This document shows, piece by piece, positions 53,523 to 64,000 of a DNA stretch of 64,000 bases. The notes under the pieces are model-generated. The model did no database searches, was not told where the DNA came from, and saw only the letters and a list, made by a program, of their open reading frames with translations. Origin of the DNA: Mycobacterium sp. SM1 (GTDB lineage Bacteria > Actinomycetota > Actinomycetes > Mycobacteriales > Mycobacteriaceae); the NCBI RefSeq assembly GCF_018361265.1, contig NZ_JAFLNH010000001.1:620001-684000 (forward strand), in the 5' to 3' direction. The first letter of the stretch is position 1; every line of letters starts with the position of its first letter. A program made the translations under genes and the position numbers.

Positions 53523-53804
53523 CGTACGTCATTTCCCGATTTCCCGTCTTCATTTCCCGTCCGCGTCCGGTCCGGCGTCCCGTCCGCGCGAATGTCCTCG
53601 AGCCTCTGGCTCGATGTCAGCGGCCAAAAAACCGTGCTCCCACGCGGTTGCCCGGTCCGCCGCAACGCCATCAGGGCCTGGCCGTGGTCTTCGGGCGCGC
53701 CAAGCACCCCGGGGCGGGGCGGTTGGATGGCGGCGAAGCCGAGCGGGCGACGAAGGCCTCACCTAGTGGAAAACGCTGCAGAGGAGGCGGCTAGCGTCGA
53801 CGGG
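53523..53804. other. 282-bp gap with ATTTCCCG repeats
   Basis: Between fadE23 and the reductase. ATTTCCCG occurs three times between 53531 and 53558. GGCGAAGCCGAGCG near 53725, also present in the lprE leader, suggests an old interspersed repeat. No gene seen. Confidence 0.45.
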
Positions 53805-54803
53805 ATGAACAACTTTCGGGCACTGGTCGCACGCCAAGAGGATGACCGGATAACCACCGCGGTCGAGACGCTGACGCCCGCCGACTTGCCGCCGGGTGAG
53901 GTGACGATCCGGGTGCTGTATTCCAGCGTCAACTTCAAAGATGCGCTGGCCCTGACACCCGGCGGCGGGGTGGTGCGCAACTACCCGGTTGTGCCGGGCA
54001 TCGACCTCACCGGTGAGGTAGTGGAGTCGCAGTCACCCGATTTCGCCGTCGGCGACACCGTCCTCGCCCATGGATACGACATCGGCACCGCCCGCCCCGG
54101 CGGTTATGCCGAATACACCCGGCTACCAGCCGACCAGGTGGTCCCGCTGGGGGCTCTCAGCCCGCACGACGGCGCGGCGATCGGCACCGCGGGCTTTACC
54201 GCCGCGATGAGTGTGCAGGCGCTCATCGACTGGGGGATCACGCCCGGCGCCGGGCCGGTCGTGGTGACGGGGGCCAGCGGTGGCGTCGGCTCTGTCAGCG
54301 TCGATCTGCTCGCCGCCGCCGGCTATCAGGTTGTGGCGTCCACCGGTAAGCCCGAGGCCGCCCAACGACTGAAACAGCTTGGCGCCACCGAGGTTATCGG
54401 TCGGTTGCCGGCCGATCCCGACGCCAAACCCCGCCCGCTGGCCAAGGCCCGCTGGGCGGGGGCGGTGGACTGTGTCGGCGGTGCGACGCTGGCCGACGTG
54501 CTCAGCGCCGTCAACTACCGGGGCGCAGTGGCCTGCAGCGGCCTCACCGGCGGCGCGGCACTGCACACCACGGTGATGCCGTTCATCCTGCGGGGCATTG
54601 CGCTGCTGGGTATGGATTCGGTCACTATGCCCATCGGTCCGCGCCGGAAGCTGTGGCAACGCCTCGGCGATTCGCTGCGGCCCCGTCATCTTGCGGCGAT
54701 CACCACCGAGGTCGACGTCAAAGATGTGGTGAGCGTCATCGATCAGGTGCGTGCCGGGGCCTTCTCGGGCCGCGCGGTGGTGCGGGTCGCCGGCGGCTTC
54801 TGA
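53805..54803 (+). CDS. YhdH/AcuI-type quinone oxidoreductase (acryloyl-CoA reductase family)
   Basis: 332 residues from ATG 53805 with GAGGAGG upstream. YhdH/YhfP family: VTIRVLYSSVNFKDALALTP, YPVVPGIDLTGEV, nucleotide motif VVTGASGGVGSVSVDLLA (about 150-167) and NYRGAVACSGLTGG. AcuI members reduce acryloyl-CoA to propionyl-CoA with NADPH. In H37Rv this position holds fadB4 (Rv3141); I believe that is a different MDR subfamily, so I avoid that name. Confidence 0.85.
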   Translation: MNNFRALVARQEDDRITTAVETLTPADLPPGEVTIRVLYSSVNFKDALALTPGGGVVRNYPVVPGIDLTGEVVESQSPDFAVGDTVLAHGYDIGTARPGGYAEYTRLPADQVVPLGALSPHDGAAIGTAGFTAAMSVQALIDWGITPGAGPVVVTGASGGVGSVSVDLLAAAGYQVVASTGKPEAAQRLKQLGATEVIGRLPADPDAKPRPLAKARWAGAVDCVGGATLADVLSAVNYRGAVACSGLTGGAALHTTVMPFILRGIALLGMDSVTMPIGPRRKLWQRLGDSLRPRHLAAITTEVDVKDVVSVIDQVRAGAFSGRAVVRVAGGF

Positions 54804-54900
54804 CAAGAACCGCGCACGGACGCTCCGTACGCGGTCAACCCCCATCCTGGGCGCGGCCCGCATCATCGCCGGGCGATCGTCGGGCAGTAGCATCGGCAGC

Positions 54901-55302
54901 GTGCCCGCATCGACCGCCAACCTGCGGATCCTCGTCTACAGCGACAACGCCAGAACTCGCGAGCAGGTGATCCGTGCGCTGGGCAAGCACCTGCACCCGG
55001 ACCTGCCGGAGCTGAGCTATATCGAGGTGGCGACCGCGCCGATGGCGATACGGCACATGGACGACGGCGGGATCGACCTCGCCATCCTCGACGGGGAGGC
55101 CACACCCACCGGGGGGATAGGGCTTGCCAAGCAACTCAAAGACGAGATCGCGGACTGTCCGCCGATCGTGGTGCTCATTGGGCGCAAAGATGACGCCTGG
55201 TTGGCCAGTTGGTCGCGGGCGGAGGCCGCCGTCCCGCACCCGATCGACCCCCTCGTGCTGGGCCGCACAGTGCTCGGATTGCTTCGCACCCCGGTCCGCT
55301 AA
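54901..55302 (+). CDS. response-regulator-like receiver domain protein (Rv3143-like)
   Basis: 133 residues from GTG 54901, the same length as Rv3143. A stand-alone receiver-like fold: RILVYSDNARTREQVIRALG, AILDGEATPTGGIGLAKQL, IVVLIGRKDDAWLASWSRAE. LAILDGE keeps the phospho-acceptor Asp, but the acidic pair at the first strand is reduced to SD. No output domain. It precedes the nuo operon by 223 bp; PPE52 of H37Rv is absent. Confidence 0.88.
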   Translation: MPASTANLRILVYSDNARTREQVIRALGKHLHPDLPELSYIEVATAPMAIRHMDDGGIDLAILDGEATPTGGIGLAKQLKDEIADCPPIVVLIGRKDDAWLASWSRAEAAVPHPIDPLVLGRTVLGLLRTPVR

Positions 55303-55525
55303 GCCGCGGATTTCCCTGTCGGCGGCGATCGTTCGCGGAAGCCAACCAGGGGTCGGTGACCCCTTTGATCCCGGCGGTAAACCCGGGCGCCCGGCGCGCC
55401 GCCTTCGCTACGGTGTGGCCGAGGTCATAGCGAGGCCCGTGAGAAGAGCCCCACCCACGATCGCTAGGCTGACCTTGAAGGACCTTAACGCGGCAATGAC
55501 GACATCGAGGGAGCGGCTGCGCGGG

Positions 55526-55900
55526 ATGAACGTCTACACACCCATCCTGGTGTTGGGGGGGATCGCCGCTGCGTTCGCGGTGTTTTCGGTGATCGTGGCT
55601 ACCGTTGTGGGCCCATCCCGGTATAACCGGTCGAAGCTGCAGGCCTACGAGTGTGGGATTGAGCCCGTGGATCGGCCGGTTAGCGGCGCGCGCGCTGGGG
55701 GCCAGCGTTTCCCGGTGAAGTATTACCTGACCGCGATGCTGTTCATTGTTTTTGACATTGAAATCGTGTTTTTGTATCCATGGGCGGTCAGCTACGACGC
55801 GTTAGGCGTGTTCGCGCTCGGGGAGATGGCGGTGTTCATACTCACGGTGTTTGTCGCCTACGCCTACGTGTGGCGCCGCGGCGGCCTGACGTGGGATTGA
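55526..55900 (+). CDS. nuoA: NADH dehydrogenase I subunit A
   Basis: 124 residues from ATG 55526; upstream in-frame starts are not family-like. Three helices with the conserved loop KLQAYECGIEPVD and FPVKYYLTAMLFIVFDIEIVFLYPW. First gene of nuoA-H, encoding proton-pumping complex I. Confidence 0.95.
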   Translation: MNVYTPILVLGGIAAAFAVFSVIVATVVGPSRYNRSKLQAYECGIEPVDRPVSGARAGGQRFPVKYYLTAMLFIVFDIEIVFLYPWAVSYDALGVFALGEMAVFILTVFVAYAYVWRRGGLTWD

Positions 55901-55908
55901 GGTAGGAC

Positions 55909-56463
55909 ATGGGTTTGGAGGAGAAACTGCCCAGCGGTTTCCTGCTTTCTACCGTGGAGACGCTGGCGGGGTATTTCCGCAAGAACTCGTTGTGGCCGGC
56001 GACGTTCGGGTTGGCGTGTTGCGCGATCGAGATGATGTCCACGGCGGCGCCGCGGTTTGACATCGCACGATTTGGCATGGAACGTTTCTCGGCCTCCCCC
56101 CGGCAGGCGGATCTGATGATCGTGGCCGGGCGGGTCAGCCAGAAGATGGCACCGGTGCTGCGCCAAATCTATGACCAGATGGCCGAGCCCAAATGGGTGC
56201 TGGCGATGGGGGTGTGCGCGTCCTCGGGCGGAATGTTTAACAATTATGCGATCGTGCAGGGTGTCGATCATGTGGTTCCGGTGGACATTTACCTGCCCGG
56301 ATGCCCGCCGCGCCCCGAGATGCTGCTGTATGCGATCCTCAAGCTGCACGAGAAGATCGCCGAAATGCCACTTGGTGTCGACCGGGAGCGGGCGATCGCC
56401 GAGGCCGAGCGGGCGGCGCTGGCGGCCCGGCCAACCATCGAGATGCACGGATTGTTGCGATGA
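55909..56463 (+). CDS. nuoB: NADH dehydrogenase I subunit B
   Basis: 184 residues, as Rv3146. N2 cluster cysteines in [19 protein letters not shown] and PGCPPRPE. It carries the terminal 4Fe-4S cluster that reduces menaquinone. Its end overlaps nuoC by 4 nt. Confidence 0.97.
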   Translation: MGLEEKLPSGFLLSTVETLAGYFRKNSLWPATFGLACCAIEMMSTAAPRFDIARFGMERFSASPRQADLMIVAGRVSQKMAPVLRQIYDQMAEPKWVLAMGVCASSGGMFNNYAIVQGVDHVVPVDIYLPGCPPRPEMLLYAILKLHEKIAEMPLGVDRERAIAEAERAALAARPTIEMHGLLR

Positions 56464-57167
56464 GCCCAGCCGAACGCAACCCAGGGCCCGCCACCGGCCC
56501 GGATGACCAGGAAGTAATCGATGTGCGGCACGGCATGTTCGGGGTCAGCGACAGCGCGGACACCTCGGGCTACGGGCGGCTGATACAAAAGGTCACGCTT
56601 CCCGGCGGCAGCCCGCGCCCCTATGGTGGTTATTTCGACGAGGTGGTCGACCTGCTGGACGACGCCCTAAAACGCAGCGGGGTGGAATTCGCCGAGGCCA
56701 TCGAGAAAGTCGTGGTGTTCCGAGGGCAACTGACGGTGCATGTGCGCCGCGAGCACCTCCCGCAGGTCGCCCGGCTGCTGCGCGACGAGCCGGGGCTGCG
56801 CTTTGAGCTGTGCCTGGGTGTGAGTGGGGTGCATTATCCGCACGAGACCGGCCGCGAATTGCACGCGGTGTATCCATTCAAATCGATCACCCATAACCGG
56901 CGCATCCGGCTGGAAGTGTCTGTGCCGGACAGCGATCCGCACATCCCATCGCTTTTTTCGGTGTACCCCACCAATGACTGGCACGAGCGGGAGACCTACG
57001 ACTTTTTCGGCATCATCTTCGACGGGCACCCGTCGTTAACCCGCATCGAGATGCCTGATGACTGGCAGGGGCACCCGCAGCGCAAGGACTACCCGCTCGG
57101 CGGTATTCCGGTGGAGTACAAGGGCGCCCAGGTCCCCCCGCCCGACCAGCGAAGGGCATACAGCTGA
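56460..57167 (+). CDS. nuoC: NADH dehydrogenase I subunit C
   Basis: 235 residues. 30-kDa subunit with [13 protein letters not shown] [33 protein letters not shown] and [18 protein letters not shown]. Shares one nucleotide with nuoD (TGATG). Confidence 0.96.
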   Translation: MSPAERNPGPATGPDDQEVIDVRHGMFGVSDSADTSGYGRLIQKVTLPGGSPRPYGGYFDEVVDLLDDALKRSGVEFAEAIEKVVVFRGQLTVHVRREHLPQVARLLRDEPGLRFELCLGVSGVHYPHETGRELHAVYPFKSITHNRRIRLEVSVPDSDPHIPSLFSVYPTNDWHERETYDFFGIIFDGHPSLTRIEMPDDWQGHPQRKDYPLGGIPVEYKGAQVPPPDQRRAYS

Positions 57168-58498
57168 TGAGCCAACCCACCGGCGGGACACGCAGCCGGC
57201 AGGACACGCCCGACACCGTCCTGAACGTCGGCGGCCAGGACTGGGACCAGGTCATCGAAGCTGCCCGCAGCGTGGATCCCGGTGAGCGCATCGTGGTCAA
57301 CATGGGCCCGCAGCACCCGTCCACCCACGGCGTGCTGCGGCTGATCCTTGAGCTTGAAGGCGAAACGGTCACCGAAGCCCGCTGCGGTATCGGCTACCTG
57401 CACACCGGAATCGAGAAAAACCTCGAATACCGCTACTGGGCTCATGGGGTGACCTTCGTGACCCGGATGGATTACTTGTCGCCATTTTTCAACGAAACCG
57501 CCTACTGCCTGGGCGTGGAGAAGTTGCTGGGCATCACCGATCAGATTCCTGAGCGGGCCAACGTCATCCGCGTGCTGCTCATGGAGCTCAACCGGATTTC
57601 CTCGCACCTGGTCGCAATCGCCACCGGGGGCATGGAGCTAGGTGCCATGTCGGCGATGTTCTACGGGTTTCGGGAACGTGAGCTGATACTTAAGATCTTC
57701 GAGTCGATCACGGGCCTGCGGATGAACCATAACTACATCCGGCCCGGCGGGGTGGCGCAGGATCTGCCACCCGACGCGATCCCCCAGATCCGCGATCTGC
57801 TCCAACTGATGCCGCACCGGTTGCGCGACATCGATGAACTGCTCAACGAAAACGACATCTGGAAAGCCCGCACCTGCGGCGTCGGCTATCTGGATCTGGC
57901 CGGGTGCATGGCGCTGGGCATCACCGGCCCCATTTTGCGCTCCACCGGGCTGCCGTACGATGTGCGCCGCGCCGATCCCTACTGCGGTTATGAGGACTAC
58001 GAATTCGACGTGATCACCGATGAGGGTTGTGACGCGTACGGCCGCTACATGATCCGTATCAAAGAGATGAAGGAGTCGCTGAAGATCATCGAGCAGTGCT
58101 TGGACAAGCTGCGGCCCGGCCCCGTCATGATCGAAGACCGCAAAGTCGGTTGGCCCGCGGATTTGGCGCTGGGCCCCGACGGCTTGGGCAATTCCCCGCA
58201 ACACATCGCCCGCATCATGGGCCATTCGATGGAGGGTTTGATCCACCACTTCAAGCTGGTCACCGAGGGCATCCGGGTTCCCCCCGGCGAGGTCTACATC
58301 AGCGTGGAATCCCCGCGCGGCGAGCTCGGCGTGCACATGGTGTCCGATGGCGGCACCCGGCCCTACCGGGTGCATTTCCGGGATCCGTCGTTTACCAACC
58401 TGCAGGCGGTGGCGGCGATGTGCGAGGGCGGCATGGTCGCCGACGTGATCACCGCGGTGGCCAGCATCGACCCGGTCATGGGCGGAGTCGACCGATGA
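57167..58498 (+). CDS. nuoD: NADH dehydrogenase I subunit D
   Basis: 443 residues, near the 440 of Rv3148. 49-kDa subunit: [40 protein letters not shown], and C-terminal PVMGGVDR. Forms the quinone pocket with NuoB. Overlaps nuoE by 4 nt. Confidence 0.97.
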   Translation: MSQPTGGTRSRQDTPDTVLNVGGQDWDQVIEAARSVDPGERIVVNMGPQHPSTHGVLRLILELEGETVTEARCGIGYLHTGIEKNLEYRYWAHGVTFVTRMDYLSPFFNETAYCLGVEKLLGITDQIPERANVIRVLLMELNRISSHLVAIATGGMELGAMSAMFYGFRERELILKIFESITGLRMNHNYIRPGGVAQDLPPDAIPQIRDLLQLMPHRLRDIDELLNENDIWKARTCGVGYLDLAGCMALGITGPILRSTGLPYDVRRADPYCGYEDYEFDVITDEGCDAYGRYMIRIKEMKESLKIIEQCLDKLRPGPVMIEDRKVGWPADLALGPDGLGNSPQHIARIMGHSMEGLIHHFKLVTEGIRVPPGEVYISVESPRGELGVHMVSDGGTRPYRVHFRDPSFTNLQAVAAMCEGGMVADVITAVASIDPVMGGVDR

Positions 58499-59280
58499 GC
58501 GCGCCCGGGGTGGGCGCCGGGGGTGAGCGGGTCGTGCTGCGGCTCGGCCGCCCGCCCGAGGAGCCCGGCCAGTTCAACGCCCCCGGGGCCCCGCGCTGCT
58601 ACCCGCCGGAGGTGCGTGCTCGACTGCAGACCGACGCCAAAGAGATCATCGGGCGCTACCCGCAGGCCCGCTCGGCGATCGTGCCGCTGCTGCACCTGGT
58701 GCAGGCCGAGGACTCCTATCTGACGCCCGCCGGATTAGCGTTTTGCGCCGAGCAACTGGGGTTGACCGCGGCCGAGGTGGCCGCGGTGGCCAGCTTTTAC
58801 AGCATGTACCGCCGCGAGCCCACCGGGGAGTACCTGGTGGGGGTGTGCACCAACACCCTGTGCGCGATCCTGGGTGGTGACGCGATCTTTGAGGCCCTGG
58901 TCAACCATCTCGGGGTGCGCCACGACGAAACCACCCCCGACGGCAAGATCACCCTACAGCACGTGGAATGCAACGCCGCCTGCGATTACGCGCCGGTAGT
59001 GATGGTCAACTGGGAGTTCTTCGATAACCAGACGCCCGAATCGGCGCGTGAGCTTGTTGATCTGCTGCGCGCGGGCACCCCGCCTAGGCCCACCCGCGGC
59101 GCGCCGCTGTGCCCCTTCCGCCAGGCCCAGCGCATCTTGGCCGGTTTTCCCGATGACCGTCCCGATGACGGCCAGGGTGGGCCGGGGCACGCCACGCTGG
59201 CGGGCCTGCGGGTCGCGCGGCAATACGGCATGCCGGCGCCGCCACCGGCCGGCGGGTCCCCCGCGCGGGAGGAGCGGTGA
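58495..59280 (+). CDS. nuoE: NADH dehydrogenase I subunit E
   Basis: 261 residues. 24-kDa thioredoxin-like subunit; 2Fe-2S ligands in [14 protein letters not shown] and [12 protein letters not shown] 60-residue Pro/Gly-rich tail follows the core. Next to nuoF with stop/start overlap. Confidence 0.95.
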   Translation: MSAPGVGAGGERVVLRLGRPPEEPGQFNAPGAPRCYPPEVRARLQTDAKEIIGRYPQARSAIVPLLHLVQAEDSYLTPAGLAFCAEQLGLTAAEVAAVASFYSMYRREPTGEYLVGVCTNTLCAILGGDAIFEALVNHLGVRHDETTPDGKITLQHVECNAACDYAPVVMVNWEFFDNQTPESARELVDLLRAGTPPRPTRGAPLCPFRQAQRILAGFPDDRPDDGQGGPGHATLAGLRVARQYGMPAPPPAGGSPAREER

Positions 59281-60614
59281 TGGCCACCCTAGGCGGCGGG
59301 GCGACACCGTTGACCCCGGTGTTAAGCCGCTTCTGGGACGATCCGCAGTCCTGGACGCTGCCGGCCTACCGCCGCCACGACGGGTATGTGGCCCTGCAGA
59401 AGGCCCTTGAGATGGATCCCGACGCGGTGATCGGGCTCGTCCGGGATTCCGGGTTGCGCGGGCGCGGGGGCGCGGGCTTTTCCACCGGCACCAAATGGTC
59501 GTTTATTCCCCAAGACGCGAACGCCGGCGCCAAACCCCACTACCTGGTGGTCAACGCCGATGAGTCCGAGCCCGGCACGTGCAAGGACATGCCGTTGCTG
59601 CTGGCCACCCCGCATGTGCTCCTCGAAGGCATCGTCATCTGCTGCTACGCGATCCGGGCCAACCACGCCTTCATCTATGTGCGCGGTGAGGTCATGCCGG
59701 TGCTGCGCCGGCTGCACAACGCGGTGGCCGAGGCCTACGCGGCGGGCTATTTGGGGCGCAACATTTGCGGCTCCGGCTTTGACCTAGACGTTGTGGTGCA
59801 CGCCGGCGCCGGGGCATACATCTGCGGTGAGGAGACCGCGCTGCTGGACTCGCTGGAAGGCTTCCGCGGCCAGCCGCGGCTGCGGCCCCCGTTCCCGGCC
59901 GTGTCCGGGCTCTACGGGTGCCCCACGGTGGTCAACAACGTCGAATCGATTGCCAGCGTGCCGCCGATCATTTTGGGCGGGGTGGACTGGTTCCGCTCGA
60001 TGGGCAGCGAGAAGTCACCGGGGTTTACGCTGTATTCGCTGTCGGGGCACGTCAATCGCCCCGGCCAGTACGAGGCCCCGCTGGGCATCACGTTGCGGGA
60101 GCTTCTTGACTACGCCGGCGGGGTGCGCGGCGGACACCGGTTGAAGTTTTGGACACCGGGGGGCTCATCGACCCCGATCCTGACCGACGAGCACCTTGAT
60201 GTGCCGCTGGATTACGAAAACGTCGCGGCCGCCGGCTCGATGCTTGGCACTAAAGCCCTGCAGATTTTCGATGAGACCACCTGCGTGGTGCGCGCGGCGC
60301 GCCGCTGGTCGCAGTTTTACCGCCACGAGTCCTGCGGCAAGTGCACCCCATGCCGCGAGGGCACCTACTGGCTGGCCCCGATCTATGAGCGGCTGGAAAC
60401 CGGCAGGGGCACCCGTGAGGACCTTGACACCCTGCTTGACATCGCCGATGTGTTGTTCGGGAAATCGTTTTGCGCGTTAGGTGATGGCGCGGCCATGCCG
60501 GTGATGTCCTCGATCAAATATTTCCGCGACGAATACCTCGCGCACATCGAGCAGGGCCGCTGCCCGTTTGATCCGAACGCCAGCATCGTCGCCCCGACAG
60601 GAGGCACGCCATGA
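59280..60614 (+). CDS. nuoF: NADH dehydrogenase I subunit F
   Basis: 444 residues from ATG 59280 (GTG 59277 is one codon earlier). 51-kDa subunit: NADH/FMN motifs [17 protein letters not shown] and [31 protein letters not shown], and N3 4Fe-4S site [13 protein letters not shown] plus a later Cys in SFCALGDGA. The NADH entry point. Confidence 0.97.
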   Translation: MATLGGGATPLTPVLSRFWDDPQSWTLPAYRRHDGYVALQKALEMDPDAVIGLVRDSGLRGRGGAGFSTGTKWSFIPQDANAGAKPHYLVVNADESEPGTCKDMPLLLATPHVLLEGIVICCYAIRANHAFIYVRGEVMPVLRRLHNAVAEAYAAGYLGRNICGSGFDLDVVVHAGAGAYICGEETALLDSLEGFRGQPRLRPPFPAVSGLYGCPTVVNNVESIASVPPIILGGVDWFRSMGSEKSPGFTLYSLSGHVNRPGQYEAPLGITLRELLDYAGGVRGGHRLKFWTPGGSSTPILTDEHLDVPLDYENVAAAGSMLGTKALQIFDETTCVVRAARRWSQFYRHESCGKCTPCREGTYWLAPIYERLETGRGTREDLDTLLDIADVLFGKSFCALGDGAAMPVMSSIKYFRDEYLAHIEQGRCPFDPNASIVAPTGGTP

Positions 60615-63061
60615 CGCAGGCGGGGCACCCCCGGACCGACGGTGACATCCGCCAGCCGGAGATGGTGACATTCACAATCGACGACCAAACGCTCGCCGTC
60701 CCCAAGGGCACGTTGGTGATCCGCGCCGCCGAGCTGATCGGTGTGGAGATACCCCGGTTTTGTGATCACCCCCTGCTGGATCCGGCGGGCGCGTGCCGGC
60801 AGTGCCTGGTCGAGATCGAGGGTCAGCGCAAGCCGATGACCTCGTGCACCGTCACGGCGACCGAGGGCATGGTGGTGCGCACCCAGCACACCTCGCAAGC
60901 CGCCGACACGGCCCAGCACCTGGTGATGGAGCTGCTGCTGATCAACCACCCGCTGGACTGCCCGGTATGCGACAAGGGTGGTGAATGCCCACTGCAGAAC
61001 CAGGCCATGACCAACGGCCGCCCGGAGAGCCGTTTTCGGGACAACAAGCGACGGTTTCCCAAGCCCATCAACATCTCCTCGCAGGTGCTGCTGGACCGCG
61101 AGCGGTGCATCTCCTGCGTGCGCTGCACCCGGTTTTCCGACCAGATCGCCGGCGACAAATTCATTGACGTGCTCGAGCGGGGTTGGCGCCAACAGATCGG
61201 CATCGGCGCCGACGAGCCGTTTCAGTCCTACTTTTCGGGCAACACCGTGCAGATCTGCCCGGTGGGTGCGCTGACCGGCGCCGCCTACCGCTTCCGCGCC
61301 CGCCCCTTTGACCTGGTCAGCAGTCCCAGCGTGTGCGAGCACTGCGCCTCCGGGTGTGCCCAGCGCACCGATCACCGCCGGGGCAAGGTGCTGCGGCGCC
61401 TAGCCGGCGATGATCCCGAGGTCAACGAGGAGTGGAACTGCGATAAGGGCCGCTGGGCGTTCACCTACGCCACCCAGCCCGACCGGATCACCGCTCCCCT
61501 GATCCGCGACACCGACGGGCGGCTGGTCCCCGCGGCATGGTCGGACGCGCTGGCCGCCGCCGCCGAGGGGCTGGTGTCGGCCCGCGGGCGCGCGGGTGTG
61601 TTGGTGGGGGGGCGAATGAGCTGGGAAGACGCCTACGCCTACAGCAAATTCGCGCGGATCGCCTTGAACACCAACGACATCGACTTTCGTGCCCGCCCGC
61701 ACTCGGCGGAGGAGGCCGAGTTCCTGGCCGCCCGCGTCGCCGCCAAGCCGCCGGTGGTGAGCTACCGCGGCCTGGAAAGCGCCCCGGTGGTGTTGCTGGT
61801 GGCGTTCGAACCCGAAGACGAGTCGCCGATCGTGTTCCTGCGGTTGCGCAAAGCCGCGCGCAAGCGCGGCACCCGGATCTACGCGCTGGCCCCGTTCGCC
61901 AGCCGCGGGCTGCAGAAAATGGGGGGCACGCTGCTGGCCACGGCACCCGGCGAGGAGGCGGCGGTGTTGGCTGGGCTGCGCGGCGAGATCGTCGAGCTGC
62001 TGCGCCTGCCCGGTGCGGTGATCATGGTCGGGGAGCGCCTCGCGACGGCGCCCGGCGGGCTCTCGGCGGCGGCGCGGCTGGCCGAGACCACCGGGGCCGG
62101 GCTGGCCTGGGTGCCCCGGCGCGCGGGGGAACGCGGGGCGTTAGACGCCGGCGCACTGCCGAACCTGCTTCCCGGTGGGCGGCCGGTGGCCGACGACGCC
62201 GCCCGCGCCCAGGTGTGCAAGGCCTGGCATGTGGACGACTTGCCGGCCACCGCGGGGCGAGACACGTCGTCGATTCTGGCTGCCGCCGCGGATGGGACGC
62301 TGGGCGCCCTTGTGGTCGGTGGTGTCGAGCCGGTGGACCTGCCCGATCCCCACGCGGCGCTGGCCGCCCTGGATGCCGCCGGCTTCGTGGTCAGCTTGGA
62401 GATGCGGCACAGCGCCGTCACCGAACGCGCCGACGTGGTGTTCCCCGTCGCCGCGGTGGCCGAAAAGTCGGGAACGTTCCTCAACTGGGAGGGCCGGCGG
62501 CGCAGCTTCGACATCGCCTTGCGCGACGGCTTGCCGTGGGCCCCGCAGCCGGACGTGCGGGTGCTCGACGCGCTGGCCGGTGAAATGGGTGTCGTTTTGG
62601 GGCTGCCCAGCATCGCCGCCGCCCGCGAGGAACTGGTTGGCTTGGGTGCCTGGGACGGCGGGCGCGCCGCCGACCCCGACGTGGCCGCCGCGGCCCCCTC
62701 GCGACCCGGGCCGGGACAGGCGGTGCTGGCGGGCTGGCGGATGCTGCTCGATTGCGGGCGGCTCCAAGACGGCGAGCCCTACCTGGCCGGCACCGCGCGC
62801 CCGCCGGTGGCGCGGCTCTCAGCCGACACCGCAGCCGAAATCGGTGCCACCGACGGCGGTTCGGTCACGGTCAGCACAGCGCGCGGCGAGATCACCCTGC
62901 CGCTGACGATCACCGACATGCCCAACCATGTGGTCTGGCTGCCGCTGAACTCGCCGGGCTCGCAAGCACACCGCCAGCTGGGCGTCACCGTCGGCGCGAT
63001 GGTGCAGATCCGCGCCAGCGACGAGGCAGAGCGCAGCGATGCGCAGGAGCGGCGCCGATGA
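60611..63061 (+). CDS. nuoG: NADH dehydrogenase I subunit G
   Basis: 816 residues, near the 806 of Rv3151. N-terminal 2Fe-2S ferredoxin ([19 protein letters not shown]), His-Cys site [17 protein letters not shown], two further 4Fe-4S sites ([27 protein letters not shown]), then a molybdopterin-oxidoreductase-like domain. Its last 16 codons and TGA lie in the first copy of the 52-bp MIRU array, so the C-terminus ([13 protein letters not shown]) is repeat-encoded. Confidence 0.95.
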   Translation: MTQAGHPRTDGDIRQPEMVTFTIDDQTLAVPKGTLVIRAAELIGVEIPRFCDHPLLDPAGACRQCLVEIEGQRKPMTSCTVTATEGMVVRTQHTSQAADTAQHLVMELLLINHPLDCPVCDKGGECPLQNQAMTNGRPESRFRDNKRRFPKPINISSQVLLDRERCISCVRCTRFSDQIAGDKFIDVLERGWRQQIGIGADEPFQSYFSGNTVQICPVGALTGAAYRFRARPFDLVSSPSVCEHCASGCAQRTDHRRGKVLRRLAGDDPEVNEEWNCDKGRWAFTYATQPDRITAPLIRDTDGRLVPAAWSDALAAAAEGLVSARGRAGVLVGGRMSWEDAYAYSKFARIALNTNDIDFRARPHSAEEAEFLAARVAAKPPVVSYRGLESAPVVLLVAFEPEDESPIVFLRLRKAARKRGTRIYALAPFASRGLQKMGGTLLATAPGEEAAVLAGLRGEIVELLRLPGAVIMVGERLATAPGGLSAAARLAETTGAGLAWVPRRAGERGALDAGALPNLLPGGRPVADDAARAQVCKAWHVDDLPATAGRDTSSILAAAADGTLGALVVGGVEPVDLPDPHAALAALDAAGFVVSLEMRHSAVTERADVVFPVAAVAEKSGTFLNWEGRRRSFDIALRDGLPWAPQPDVRVLDALAGEMGVVLGLPSIAAAREELVGLGAWDGGRAADPDVAAAAPSRPGPGQAVLAGWRMLLDCGRLQDGEPYLAGTARPPVARLSADTAAEIGATDGGSVTVSTARGEITLPLTITDMPNHVVWLPLNSPGSQAHRQLGVTVGAMVQIRASDEAERSDAQERRR

Positions 63062-63272
63062 CTACGCCAGCGACGAGACAGAGCGCAGCGATGCGCAGGA
63101 GCGGCGCCGATGACTACGCCAGCGACGAGACAGAGCGCAGCGATGCGCAGGAGCGGCGCCGATGACTGCGCCAGCGACGAGGCAGAGCGCAGCGATGAGG
63201 AGGAGCGGCGCCGATGACTACGCCAGCGACGAGACAGAGCGCAGCGATGCGCAGGAGCGGCGCCGATGACTA
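63013..63272 (+). repeat. MIRU array, five copies of 52 bp
   Basis: Copies start at 63013, 63065, 63117, 63169 and 63221, each CGCCAGCGACGAG and so on to GGAGCGGCGCCGATGACTA. Each ends with ATGA, the classical MIRU stop/start overlap. Copy 1 supplies the nuoG stop; copy 5 supplies the nuoH ATG (63266). Copies 1 and 4 share GAGGCAGAG; copies 2, 3 and 5 have GAGACAGAG; copy 4 also has GATGAGGAGG. 52 is not divisible by three, so the frame rotates with each copy. Confidence 0.95.
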
Positions 63273-64000
63273 GTCTCGGGCAGGACACCTGGTGGCTGAT
63301 AGCCGCCAAGGCGATTGCCGTCTTCGCGTTTTTGTTGCTCACGGTGTTGGCGGCGATTCTGGTCGAACGTAAACTGTTGGGCCGCATGCAGATGCGGTGG
63401 GGCCCCAACCGGGTGGGGCCGCACGGTCTGCTGCAGAGCCTGGCCGACGGGGTCAAGCTTGCGCTCAAGGAGGGCATCACTCCTGTTGGTGTCGATCGCC
63501 CGATTTACCAACTGGCGCCAATTATCTCGGTGATCCCCGCGATCACGGCGTTCGCGGTGATCCCACTGGGTCCCGAGGTGAGTGTATTCGGCCATCGCAC
63601 GGCCCTACAGGTGACCGACCTACCGATCGCGGTGTTGTTCATCCTGGCGATGTCGTCGATCGGTGTGTACGGCATCGTGCTGGCCGGCTGGTCCTCAGGC
63701 TCCACGTACCCGCTGCTGGGCGGGGTGCGGTCCACCGCCCAGGTGATCTCCTATGAGATCGCAATGGGGTTGTCGTTCGCGGCGGTGTTCCTGTACGCGG
63801 GCACCATGTCGACCTCGGGGATCGTCTCCGCGCAGGACCAGGTGTGGTACGTGTTTTTGCTGCTGCCGTCGTTTTTGGTCTACCTCGTTTCCATGGTGGG
63901 TGAGACCAACCGCGCGCCCTTCGACTTGCCCGAGGCCGAGGGCGAACTGGTCGCGGGCTTTCACACCGAGTACTCGTCGCTGAAGTTCGCGATGTTTTAC
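63266..64000 (+). CDS. nuoH: NADH dehydrogenase I subunit H, truncated by window end
   Basis: ATG at 63266 in the last MIRU copy; 245 codons present with no stop before the window edge. Motifs [50 protein letters not shown] and [20 protein letters not shown] are diagnostic of NuoH/ND1, which forms the quinone channel next to NuoB/D. Confidence 0.96.
   Translation, partial: MTSLGQDTWWLIAAKAIAVFAFLLLTVLAAILVERKLLGRMQMRWGPNRVGPHGLLQSLADGVKLALKEGITPVGVDRPIYQLAPIISVIPAITAFAVIPLGPEVSVFGHRTALQVTDLPIAVLFILAMSSIGVYGIVLAGWSSGSTYPLLGGVRSTAQVISYEIAMGLSFAAVFLYAGTMSTSGIVSAQDQVWYVFLLLPSFLVYLVSMVGETNRAPFDLPEAEGELVAGFHTEYSSLKFAMFY

Noticed and set aside
62752..63165. Small frame continuing through the MIRU copies
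   Set aside because: Alternative frame of nuoG followed by repeat translation ([16 protein letters not shown]), no independent support.

Overview
The window is high-GC chromosomal DNA from a slow-growing-type Mycobacterium. Almost every gene has a recognisable Mycobacterium tuberculosis counterpart (family calls and Rv numbers are from memory; no search was run). The species cannot be fixed from this sequence. It is not a plain tuberculosis-complex layout: several M. tuberculosis genes are missing, others are present that H37Rv lacks here, and two blocks that lie far apart in H37Rv are joined.

Layout. 1-1091: 3' part of an IS4-type transposase followed directly by the tail of a deazaflavin-dependent nitroreductase gene. 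1218-48380: a block collinear with Rv1259 down to Rv1207. It holds udgB, a GlcD-like oxidase, an acyltransferase, lprE, an unrecognised gene split by an in-frame TAG, a drug-efflux MFS, kgd, an SDR, a four-copy 60-bp repeat, an orphan efeU, an IS607-type recombinase with decayed cargo, lpqZ, a malic enzyme, mdh, corA, the trehalose importer sugC-sugB-sugA-lpqY, a GAF regulator, a transglycosylase, mrp, tatB, htrA, rseA, sigE, a methyltransferase, a TetR/ABC exporter locus, glgC, glgM, tagA, gpgS and folP2. From 48449: a jump to the counterpart of the Rv3137-Rv3152 region, with hisN, a radical SAM enzyme, fadE24-fadE23, a YhdH/AcuI-type reductase, a response-regulator-like protein and nuoA to nuoH (cut by the window end).

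Functional themes. Central carbon metabolism (kgd, malic enzyme, mdh) sits beside trehalose recycling (SugABC-LpqY), alpha-glucan synthesis (glgC, glgM) and methylglucose lipopolysaccharide priming (gpgS). The sigE-rseA-htrA-tatB block is the envelope-stress module. The nuo operon encodes proton-pumping complex I and is tightly overlapping except at nuoG-nuoH, where a five-copy 52-bp MIRU array is inserted.

Genome decay is visible: the ABC ATPase has two frameshifts, the CocE/NonD hydrolase has three lesions, a 538-codon gene carries a TAG, a small reading frame is broken by a 14-bp tandem duplication, and IS607 cargo is reduced to remnants. Repeats are abundant (60 bp x4, 52 bp x5, 48 bp x2, 15 bp x3, plus a long intergenic hairpin). 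No tRNA, rRNA or CRISPR array was seen. The least explained object is the TAG-interrupted gene at 5766-7382.
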